Source of the DNA: Phymorhynchus buccinoides
Taxonomy: Eukaryota; Mollusca; Gastropoda; Neogastropoda; Raphitomidae
NCBI GenBank assembly: GCA_017654935.2
Contig: CM065699.1
Span: 39,307,950 to 39,371,949, forward strand
Direction: 5' to 3'
Length of the DNA: 64,000 nt
Of the stretch, positions 41,367 through 51,700 are shown piece by piece. The notes under the pieces were generated by a model. That model ran no database searches, was not told the DNA's origin, and was given only the letters and a program-made list of their open reading frames with translations. The first letter of the stretch is position 1; each line of letters begins with the position of its first letter. A program made the position numbers and the translations under genes.

Positions 41367-42310
41367 CCCGACACAGCCTTCTTCACACAGCCGAAGACAC
41401 ATATTTCCTTATCGGCGCCCAAAACATGATGTCTGACATGCCCGACCGGCGAATAAATTCCCGCCACAGCCCGACTATGAGCAGAAGTGAACTTTTTTTT
41501 TTGCCTTCCAATTTCATTTTAGTTACGTCAAAATACCTCTTTACGTCAAGAAACTTCCCATCACGTAGCGTAGGCTTGCGTTATCAAAACATTCACGAAG
41601 TGTGACAAACTGAACTTCCAAATAACTTGAAATTCGGCTTATTAGTTACTCTCTCTGACAAAATAACTTGTGACATTTCTTACAACAGAACATTTAAAGG
41701 TACTAGTTAACTCAGTTTGTAAATGTATCTTACTCAATGCCTACTTGAACCTGTCAAACGCCACTTCAAAAAATAAATGTTTTTCCGGTTTTGGGTCTCT
41801 TCCACAGTTAGCCTAAAACCTTATGGTCAGGTTTGGGGTCATGTACTAAATGATCTAGAATGACCTGGATCTGGTTAGATACGTTGCAGACGCCACTTCT
41901 GGCGATAAATCGCGACGAAACCAGGATAGCGCATGTACCTAATAGGCCTAGAAAATATAGAGGGGTAAAGACCTACTGTTTACCCTGGGTTAAGACCATT
42001 AAGGCAAAACAACCGATCCCAGGGATCGGGTCTCGTTAGTCAGAACAAGTCTGCCTCGCACAACAGGGAAAAAAAGTGCACAGCGATTCAAATGATGCCG
42101 GGCGCCTGAATGAATGAATATTAAATTTTACGTCCTCCCGGTCCTACGGACGCATGCGGGACATTAATTCCAATTTCGTTTTGGACTGGGCGCCTCACGC
42201 CTCCCTCCTTTTATGCCCCTAGTACAGCTTTAACCCCCCTCCCCCCCAGTTCAGCCGGGAAGGCCCAGGACCCATTTCCAAAAGCACACCAAAAAATACA
42301 TTATATACTA
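41367..42310. other. No gene; SINE-like fragment near 42115
   Basis: Sequence 42115-42200 (TTTTACGTCCTCCCGGTCCT, ATGCGGGACATTAATTCC) resembles blocks at 19324 and 59312. The 85-codon ORF at 41348 starts in the MITE and has no domain. Confidence 0.4.
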
Positions 42311-42475
42311 TAGTATGAATATAAAATCTGTTATTATCTGAGCTCCATTCCCCTAATCTGAAGGACTAAAAAGTTGGTGCATTTCAAATGCAGAATAGTT
42401 TGCTTTGATAAAAACTTTTTTTTGGGTCCAATGTCTGTATTTGTGAACCTCAGAAACAAACCCAGTTATCTTTAA
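42311..42475. repeat. 165-bp direct repeat, left
   Basis: ATAGTATGAATATAAAATCTG .. GAACCTCAGAAACAAACCCA recurs at 42739-42896 with few changes. The pair is spaced about 265 bp apart. Confidence 0.85.
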
Positions 42476-42738
42476 CTTTACGATTTGTTCTGTGTTCTGA
42501 AAAGAAGAATAAGAAAATAATGTGCTGATTTACTTTTTCTCCCAATGAGGGAGATGGACAGTGCCTATATATATGCAAAGACAGCCGTTTCGTCTTGTGA
42601 AAGACTCTTCAGCTGCAGGTAAAAATATAATAGACATGACTAGGGAGGGCCAACTACTACTTAGGGGTCGAGAGGACGTAAAACACTAAGTATCATCAGG
42701 GCCAACTACTGAGATGATATCCAAAAATAAGGATAAAA

Positions 42739-42896
42739 ATAGTATGAATATAAAATCTGTTATTAGCTGAGCTCCATTCCCCTAATCTGAAGGACTAAAA
42801 AGTTGGTGCATTTGAAATGCAAAATAATTTGCTTTGATAAAACTTTTTTGTGTCCAATGTCTGTATTTGTGAACCTCAGAAACAAACTCAGTTTGT
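42739..42896. repeat. 165-bp direct repeat, right
   Basis: See 42311; same orientation. Confidence 0.85.
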
Positions 42897-42944
42897 ACTG
42901 TTTCTTTTTAACTTAGAGCTGGTTTGCTTTTATTTGGTTTGCGA

Positions 42945-43022
42945 GTTGGGATTCGGAATGAGCGGCGTGGGAGCAACGCCACTGTACGGCCCAGAAGATG
43001 GGACAGCAAAATAAAAATAAAA
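42945..43022 (+). repeat. Retroposon 3' end with AAATAAA tail
   Basis: GGAATGAGCGGCGTGGGAGC .. CCCAGAAGATGGGACAGC then AAAATAAAAATAAAAC. It matches the 3' end of the longer copy finishing near 47670. Confidence 0.65.
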
Positions 43023-43267
43023 CCTACTCTCTCTCTCTCCCTACCCTCCTCCCCTCTCTCTCTCTGACACACACACAAACTTTAGTTACAACCTTACAAC
43101 AAATACTTGAAAGGGTCACATTCAGGACATTTCTTTTTGTGGCGGGTAAACTAAAAATTGCAAACTCCTGCGGCTTAAAAGTTAGCATGGATGTTCAGTC
43201 AGGATGTGCAGTGTCCAGGATTTTGCGAAGTATGCTGCAGTTACAACTTGAGGTTTCATGGAAACTA

Positions 43268-43880
43268 GCGCTACTCCGAGTACCAGTAACGCCTAGTAAC
43301 GGTAACGCCTAGTAACGGTAACGCCAAGTACTCGTAACGCTGAGAACAGCAAATTTGAAGCGATTCGGTTAAGAAACGGCGGAGTTATAAGGCCCCGTAT
43401 CCCGTTGGCGCTGCTGTGAGAGTGACGCGCTCTCCATAGTAACGGTAACGCCTAGTAATGGTAACGCTTAGTAACGGTAACGCCAAGTACTGGTAACGCT
43501 GAGCACAGCAAATTTGAAGCGATTCGGTTAAGAAAAGGCGGCGTTATAAGGCCCCGTTTCCCGTTGGCGCTGCTCTGAGAGTGACGCGCTCTCCCGATTC
43601 TCGTCAAATTTCCTGCCATGCTTTGCCACGGCCATAGCAAGCCTGACAGCAAATTTGAAGCGATTCAGTTAAGAAACGGCGGAGTTATTCGTGAAAAGGT
43701 GAAGCGGCGTATAGCGCGCGCGTTTCTGACGCGCATTTGCGAAACCGCGCAAATGACACGGCCGCCTCGGTTGCCGTTGCCATCGGCCCGTTAGGGCTCA
43801 CAGAAAATTTGAAGCGATTCGGTCGAAAAACGGCGGAGTTATAAGGCCCGTTTCGTGTTTCAGACACACACACGGACAGT
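43268..43880. repeat. Complex tandem repeat with conserved GAAGCGATTCGG motif
   Basis: AAATTTGAAGCGATTCGGTT followed by AAGAAACGGCGGAGTTATAA occurs at 43350, 43510, 43652 and 43806. The first two sit in ~165-bp units that also carry short GTAACGGTAACGCC repeats. 43690-43880 is present in reverse at 60940-61130. Confidence 0.8.
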
Positions 43881-44258
43881 TGGCTTATTACTATAATTAT
43901 GATTTGGTATTTTGGCAACTGGCAAATGTTTTATTAAACTTTTTACTGGGGTTAGTTTTCATGGGTAGGACTTGACCGGCCCTTTCCCATGTCGCCCTTT
44001 TGAAGGAGTCTTGTTTCGCCCTTTTTTATAAAAAAACCCTCAAAATTCATAACCTCATGTTCATAGGAGTACGGGAGAAGCATGTGTGTGTGTTGGTGTG
44101 TGCGTGCACTTATTTGTATTTTGCAATGCTGTTATTGTCATGACATAAATGCTTTTTAAAGTCTGTGGGTTATTTTAAAATAATAAAAATGCTTTTATTT
44201 ATGTTTCAAGGAAACTAATGCATCAGTACATTTGTCCCTTTTTTGTGGAATGAGAGAT

Positions 44259-45171
44259 TACCGTAATTCGCGGACTATAAGCCGCAACTTTTTTTCTTCG
44301 AGCAGGTGTGTGTGTTGTGTGTGCGAGTGTTGTGTGTGTTCTGTGTGGGTATATGTGCTTGCATGTGTATGTGTTCGGCAAGAGGGGGGGGGGGGGGGTG
44401 AGTGAGTGTGTGCGAGTATGTGTCTGTGAGTGTGAGTACACATGAGTGTTTTGTGTACGTGAGTGCGCGTGTGTGTCTGTGTGTGTGCACGCATGTTTGT
44501 ACAAGTGTATGCTTGAGTAAGTTTGTGTGCGTTTCAGTGATAATGTGTTTTCTGTGTGTTTGATGAAATGTGTATGGGTCTGCGTGTGTATATCTGTGTG
44601 CAAGAACGCGCTCACTCGCGTGCGTGCACGTACGTGTGTGTGTGTCTGTTGTGCGTGTGTGAGTGTTTTAATGCTGATTGTAAGCACTTTGTGCTCGATA
44701 AAAAGCGCTATATAAGCATCTGTTTATTATTATTATTTAACCACCCCCCCCTGCAGCTAGTACTGTGACGCTGCCTAAACGATATCGAAAGTGAAAGTAA
44801 ACTCAACTCAGTGGCATCCTTGATTCAGACCTTTGATCTGTGGCCTTGTTCACGGTTGATGACAAAAAAATCACCTTGATTTCGGTATATTTTTCACAAA
44901 ATTCTTTTCGCAACAATGACGAACACTGTTCAACTCTAGACTCAACCGGTCGGACATCGTGCATCGCTTTTTTTTTGGCAGTCAACACACCCGCGATCAA
45001 CTCTAGACTCAACCGGAAGCGGACATCGTGCCTCGCTATTTTTACGCTGCTCTAACACATGCGTTACTTTTTTTCAGACTCCATGTTTTTTTTGCGGCTC
45101 CCATTTTTTTTAAAGGCATTAGGGGGTGCAGCTTATATTACGAAGCGGCTTGTAGTCCGTGAATTACGGTA
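44259..45171. mobile_element. TIR element (913 bp), ACCGTAATTCGCGGAC ends
   Basis: Left TACCGTAATTCGCGGACTA and right TAGTCCGTGAATTACGGTA are inverted, with subterminal TAAGCCGC/GCGGCTT. The TA at each edge could be the target duplication. The interior has GT-rich microsatellite (44300-44670), a poly-G tract at 44384 and a duplicated ATCAACTCTAGACTCAACCGG segment (44928-45020). No transposase is visible; ORFs are microsatellite-derived. Confidence 0.75.
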
Positions 45172-45613
45172 CTCGGATAGAAATCTGCACATGCAACACA
45201 ACACAGAAAGGGGGAGAAAGAGAGTGGTCTTTGCAAAAGAAATGAAAGGGCGAAGCGGCACTTCCACTTCTGCTGTGTTACACAAAGGGCGAAATGGGAA
45301 AGGGCCAATGGGGACGTTACCTTCCCTAGTGTGGTGTACAACTGAGTGGTGAGTGAATCATGTGTGCCTGTCAATACTTTCACACAACATAAAAAAGACC
45401 TTGTCAATACTTTCAGTTTCACACAACATAAAAAAGACTTTTAAACACAAATGACTAGTTTGTGCGGTTCCTTTTACTGCATGATAAACAAAAGTACTTT
45501 TTCACAGGTTTTATGTACATGACAAACAAGTTGAAAGAGCGTATGAGGAGGGAGAGAAAAAGAAGAGGGGGGTGGGGGGGTGGCAAAACATAGAGGGACA
45601 TTATGTTTACATG

Positions 45614-46096
45614 TCGTCGCTGTCCGACGCTAACCGTGTATTTACACAATCAGTGATTTTACAGGAGCATCAAAAAACATATTGTCGCCTGCTACAAAGT
45701 CAATCCCCATTTGATATACGCTTGACCCTTCTTCTTTACCGATGAGTAAACATGTGACACAATAAAAGTTGCATCAACACCCAAAATTTTTGTGATAATT
45801 CAGTTACACGGTTAGTCACAAAGTTAGTGCATTGTTCTCACAATGGGAGATACGACAGCTGCCGGCAGTTACACGATTAGCGTGACCAGTTACACGCTTA
45901 TCGCGTCAAAACCAGCAACAACCCGCCACATACACGATTATTTCCGTGGTATCATGTGACAAATTTGAGCATTTTCATTGGTCGCAGACACAAGATATTT
46001 ATAGAAGACCTGCGTGAGGTCACTGGAAGGAGTTTCAGTAAAAAATCTATTTTTGTCAAATTTTGTAGATACACGGTTAGCGTCGGACAGCGACGA
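45614..46096. mobile_element. TIR element (483 bp)
   Basis: The inverted ends are TCGTCGCTGTCCGACGCTAA and TTAGCGTCGGACAGCGACGA, perfect over 20 bp and continuing CCGTGTA(T)..TACACGG. Subterminal CACGGTTAG/TTACACG motifs are repeated inside (45809, 45870-45915), as transposase-binding repeats often are. No ORF. Confidence 0.85.
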
Positions 46097-46192
46097 TATA
46101 TAACAAAGAGAAAAAACATTGTCCTCATTGACATTACAATGAACAGATTACTGAAAAACAAACGAACCAAGTTTGTCTGATTTGTCAAAAGT

Positions 46193-46439
46193 TTAACCCA
46201 TTCGCCACCAATGTCGCATTTATGCACCACAATGGTTTAACACCCATGTCACTAAAAGGCATCAAATCAGGGCCTGTTATTCGAAGACCCTATTTTCTTA
46301 ATTTTGGGAGGTAAGGATAGGCCTAATGTTACACATGTCACAGAGGAATTCCCAATATTGCAGATACAAAATTTTCTCTACCCAGCTAAGTTTAATGGTA
46401 TTTTGTGGGCTGAAAAATGGCTGGCGGCGAAAGGGTTAA
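46193..46439. mobile_element. piggyBac-like MITE, copy 4
   Basis: TTAA both sides; CCCATTCGCCACCA and GGCGGCGAAAGGG ends. Confidence 0.85.
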
Positions 46440-47199
46440 AGTCAGTTTCATACATTGCGTTCTCTTCAAAGCTATGACTCCAGATAATGCTTCAATAAAT
46501 TAATATTCAGCTCTAATTTCATAATCTTGCGGTTACAGTTGATTTATTTTTGTAAATTGGTTTCTTGTATTTTTTGGGCCAAAATGGGCCATCACTGGCA
46601 GAACATGCATGCATTCATCATCACAGGTACACAAAAAAGTTCATTTCTCCCAGTTTTAGTGCAAATAAACAACAATAAACATAAACTTAGAATCACACAC
46701 ACACATAAAAAGCAGACAACCTCACACATTGAAAATAAACCATGTAGATAGAATACAAAAGATCCAAAACATTGATTTTAATTTTTATCGCGATAGCTCA
46801 GAATTTAGCAGATCTATTCATTCGTTTCGATTACCCACTTCACCCTTCACAACACATGTAATCTGAGCAGATTATAAAATCGAAAGATGAAAGGTATGTG
46901 TTGTAATATACAAGTCCAGTGGTCACAAAAATAAATCAGTCTGGGAAGACTGAAACCAGGCTGCTGAGCTTCATCTGCTTAAAGGATGCGATTCTGAGAG
47001 TGTTGCTCTAATTTCATGACCAACACTGCAGGTGTCTGTAGTTCTCGGGCCTGATTAACACCAGGATATCATTATGAAAGGAAGTTTGCATAGAGTACAG
47101 CCCTGTCACACAGTCTGACTGATATGGAACTCCATAGTATCATCATCGTAAACATCCGCCTCATTTACATCAATCATCAAAGAAAATTTATCTCAAATT
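46440..47199. other. Intergenic, no gene recognised
   Basis: AT-rich; an AC-rich microsatellite at 46695. No supported exon. Confidence 0.4.
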
Positions 47200-47672
47200 A
47201 TGTGGCCTTGCATGCCCTGCTCTCATAGTGACCTTGGTTTTTATTTCCAATCCAGTCTATGTCTTGATGTGTTCGGGTCAAAGTCATGGGGATCAGTATG
47301 TTCTGGGAGCTGTCGAAGGATGGACATAGTGGCACCCTCGGAAGAGGACCTCACTCACGCTGGCTCCGCGACTAAGACATTGTCGTCAGTAGGGAGGGCT
47401 TAGTAGGTGGTGTCCTGCGTACAGGCTCCACTGAACTCCGCCGAGGTGACTCTGCAACAGTGCAGTGTCTCCTCAGTTGGTTGCCTCCTGACGGCCCAGC
47501 CTTACATAGATTGGCTCCCCTTGGATTGCTGATTTCGGATTCTGCAACCTGACAGTGACAAAGCAGGGCGTGGCTGTGAATTGGAATTCAGAATGAGCTG
47601 CGTGGGAGCATTGCTACTGTGCGGCCTAGAAGATGAGACAGACAAAAATAAAAATAAAAATAAACAACAAAA
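47200..47672 (+). repeat. Retroposon 3' region with AAAAAT tail
   Basis: GC-richer stretch ending GGCCTAGAAGATGAGACAGA and (AAAAAT)n at 47645-47668; the last 90 bp match 42945-43022. The body has no clear ORF, so this is probably the 3' UTR of a LINE. Confidence 0.5.
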
Positions 47673-48544
47673 GTCATTCCTCTCGAATTGACAAACTGAA
47701 TGACAAGGAAATTGAATGATAAAATCAACACCTAACAAATGAGAACATTAGGTTGATTTATCACCCTTTCACTTAGGTAGCACGATACAAAGCATTACTT
47801 CTGTGAGCGAGGAGGGCAAGCTCGCTCTGTCTTTGTCTCTGCTTCCGTCTCTCTCACGCACAAGCGGCAAAAACATAGCCTGCCTTCTAGTTCTATCTGA
47901 CCACGGGAAATATGATAAGCAATGAGAGGTACCTCCCACTGGGCCACCAGAAGGTCATTGGAAATTCGAACACTATCCAGGAAGAGGTGACTGTTGTGTA
48001 ACAGTTGATGTTTGCGAAGGCAAAGAGTTTGGTGTTTGACCCAAACTCAGCACTATGCAAGCATCTGCCTTCAAGTTATGCCCTTCACTGCCACGCCCGT
48101 TTCCTGTTCTGAGGCAACTATTTGCCAAGCCGTTTTAGGTTGCGTAGTCTATCGCAAAAAAAACCGAATAAAAGTGCATTATAATCAATACTTTTCTGAA
48201 AGGGAAGCGCCAATGAAACGCCTTCCCAACTTTGCTAAGTAGCGGCTAGCTTTCCCTATGCCCCTGAAATGCGTCTCAGATCTGGTTTCCCCTTTCACAA
48301 GCCATGGATAGCTCAAATGCGCAGTGTTGGTGTGAAGCGGGTCACCCTATTCACTAAGTAAAACTATCAAGCACGGTGCACTGAAAACGTGCAGCTGTCA
48401 AGAATTGACGAGCACAGTTATCAATCTTGAAGTGTGAACTGTCTAGAATGCAAAGTATGTAGAGTAACCATAGCCTGCAACATTTGCATGGCCCCAGGCT
48501 TTAGCGGGTTTGGTGAAAGTAAAATTCCTTCACTCTGGTCCGAC
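47673..48544. other. 3' flank of the unidentified gene
   Basis: Downstream of the stop at 48545 (minus strand). No repeat or exon recognised; no confident polyadenylation signal was found on the minus strand. Short ORFs here have no domain. Confidence 0.4.
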
Positions 48545-48799
48545 TCAGTTTTGGCCGCTCTGAGAAGCGGCGGACATCTTCCTGGCAGGGTCCATTTCCG
48601 TGATGGTGATCGAGTTCTTGGCAAGGGAGTGCACTCTGGCCAGGTGTCGAGGCAGGGGCAGAGTGGCCCGCCCTGTCTTGCCCAGGTTCTTGATGCCGGC
48701 CAGGACCGAGGGCCCCTCGAACTTCACCCGACATCCGAACAGCTCCGGGCGATCCTTCAGCGCCGGGGCGAAGGTGGTCCCACGAAAACGCACGTCCAT
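48545..48799 (-). CDS. Unidentified gene, terminal coding exon
   Basis: 84 codons and TGA. The acceptor is CCGCGCTTGCAG|ATGGACG. The first codon happens to be ATG but the frame also continues from the previous exon. Content is basic, with a PLPRHLARVHSLAKNS segment near the middle. The DIRS terminus lies only 24 bp upstream of the intron/exon border. Confidence 0.65.
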   Translation of the reverse strand: MDVRFRGTTFAPALKDRPELFGCRVKFEGPSVLAGIKNLGKTGRATLPLPRHLARVHSLAKNSITITEMDPARKMSAASQSGQN

Positions 48800-51700
48800 C
48801 TGCAAGCGCGGCAAACGTGAAATGAGGAATTTTTATTAATTCTACTATCTATTTTATCTATATACTTACCATTCCACTACAAAGTGCATATTTGTACAAG
48901 ATTAGCTTGGAAGACAGAAATAAAAACAAGAGTGTCTTACTACCACAACTCCCAATCCACGTAACTTCCGGTGTAGCAGACTACTCACTTTCTTGAAAGC
49001 AAGCACCCAATAAAAGGGAAGGTACACATTCAAAAACCATTAGGAGGGAGGTGGGAGGGTCAATTAAATGTAGTGGAATGGTAAGTATATAGATAAAATA
49101 GATAGTAGAATTAATAAAAATTCCTCAATCTATTCTATCATCCTTACCATTCCACTACAAAGTGCAAGATTACCAACAAGGAGGAGGGTAATGGTAAAGC
49201 ACTACTCTGAGACCACGGAACAAACCATGACAGAGATATCACATAAACACACACATACCCTCTAGAATAAGAAGGTAAATCCGCAAAGCATGTTACATAT
49301 CCCCCAAAAGACTTAAAATAAGTCTATAAAAACAAACAGACAAAAGTCATACCTCAAAAGGACACCGTCTTGGAGGACAACACAGCACGGCGAATACCAA
49401 AAGTGTTGTCCTGCCGGAGAGTGGAAAACTCGCGCAGATAGTAAGAGGTAAAGGTAGTCTCCGACTTCCAGAAGGCGGAGGACATAATGGCAGGGACTGG
49501 AACACCCCTGACCAAGGCTAGTGAGGTGCTAATAGCCCTAACTTCGTGAGCCCGTATACCTGGGGGAGCAGAACGATCGGCGTGGGAGTAGGCTAGTCGA
49601 ATCAACTCGACTAAACTAACCAGCGAGCCAAAGTGGCCTTACGGATATCGCTTGAATAATTGGAATTCAAAGAAATGAAAAGGCGGCGCTTCTGGCTACG
49701 GAACGAGGCTGACCGAAGGAGATACGTGCGCAAACAGCGAACCGGGCACAGACATCTATCCTCATCGTCCGGAGCGAGGATGTTAGAGAGACTCTCGATA
49801 ACAACCAACGGAGAAGCTTGCTGAGCCGATTGATTTTTCGCACGGAATTCCGGTAGAAAAGACAGGGAGATCGAGGAACCATCCTCCGCGAACTCATAAT
49901 CATTAACTAAACCACTAAGAGCGTGGATACCACTCACACGTCTCGCTAAGGCAAGACTAACAAGGAAAAGCGTCTTAAAAGAAAGAAGCTTAAAAGATAA
50001 CGAAGAAAGCGGTTCACATTCTGACCTGAGAAAGTGAAGCACAAGAAAAACGTCCCATTGCGGAAGTCTGATGGTCGGGCGAATTGACTTATTACGCAAA
50101 CCATCCAAAAAATGGGAAACCAAAACAGAAGAAGCAAAGGAAGGTTGACGACCAGTAGCAATAGAAATAGTGCTAATAACCGCCGACTTATAACCTGACA
50201 AAGTTTGGGCCAAGAGGCCCTTCTCATTATGCAAATGAGACAAAAAGGAAACAAACTGAGCACCAGTCGGGTGCAAAGGAGAAAAAGACTCAACTGTACA
50301 GAAATTGAACCAAGAGGTCCAACGCAAGGAATACAAGGTATTAGTGCTTTGACGGCGGGATTGAAGAATCACTTCAATGGCTTCACTTCTCAGACCCTGT
50401 GACCGCAACCCTGACCGCAAAGTAGCCAAGCGGTCAGATGAAGGACGGCAGGATTTCGATGCGGAACGCCTGTGCGCGGTTGAACCAGAGACCTTGGGGT
50501 CAACTGGAGGGGAACACCCGGCACGTGGGTGAGAGCTAACAGCTCGGGGAACCACGGACTGTTTTCCCATCTTGGCGCTATGAGAATGAGAGCAGGACGC
50601 TCCCGAGCGCACTTTTCCAACACCCTTGGAAGAAGAGCTGTGGGTGGGTAGGCGTAGGCCCACAGACCCGACCACTGGAGACTGAAGGCATTCCTTGCCC
50701 ATGCCAAGGGATCTGCCATCGGGGAGACGAAGAGCGGAAGACGCCGGCTGAAGCGAGTTGCAAACAAGTCGACGTGTGGCTTTCCCCACATCGACCAAAT
50801 GGGTTGAAGGACCCGATGGACGAGAGTCCACTCCGTTGCAATCACCTGGTTGGAACGGCTCAGCTGGTCGGCGAGAACATTCAGCTTCCCGGGAATGAAC
50901 TCCACGGTTAGATGAATGGAATTCCGTGCAGTCCAAAGCAGGATCTCCTCTGCCTTCCTGGAGAGTGAAGGCGATTTCGTGCCCCCCTGACGCCGAAGGT
51001 ATGAGAGGCACGTGGTGTTGTCGCCACAAACTGTGACCCACTTGCCTCGTAGCAGGGGAAGTAGCGCTTTGAGCGCGAGCGAAACCGCCTCCATCTCCAG
51101 AAAATTGATGTGGAGAGACGACTCTGCTTCGGACCACAACCCCGAAACCTCCCGCCGGTCCAGATGAGCCCCCCAACCTTCCTTTGACGCATCCGTGAAA
51201 AGGAATTCTTGATGGTGGAGAGGCCGAATGGGAACTGAGGACCCCAGCCAAACCGGGTCCAACCACTGGAGGACTGAACTGCGAAACCACGGGCCCAAAA
51301 CGACCTGAGATTCCAGAGGAAGATGAGAAACCCCGAGTTCCGCACACTTCCGTTGTAGAGGACGCTTGTGCAGACGACCCAGAGGCAAGAGGTCTGCCAA
51401 AGACTCCATGAAGCCCAGCAACTTGAGAAGTTGACGAACCGTTGCTGAACCCGCCAACAGAAGGCTTTCCAGAAAGGACTGAATGGACTGGATTCGCTCC
51501 GAAGACGGACAGACCGTGAACGTCTGGGTATTGAATACCATCCCCAGATATTTGAATTCCTGGGCCGGAGTCAAATCCGACTTTTTGACGTTCACGTTGA
51601 AGCCAACCTGGACGGTTAGGTCCTGGAGCTCCGAGGTGTGTTCCTGGCACCGGTCCCTGGACTGAGCCAAGGTGAGCCAGTCGTCCAGGTACACCTTGAG

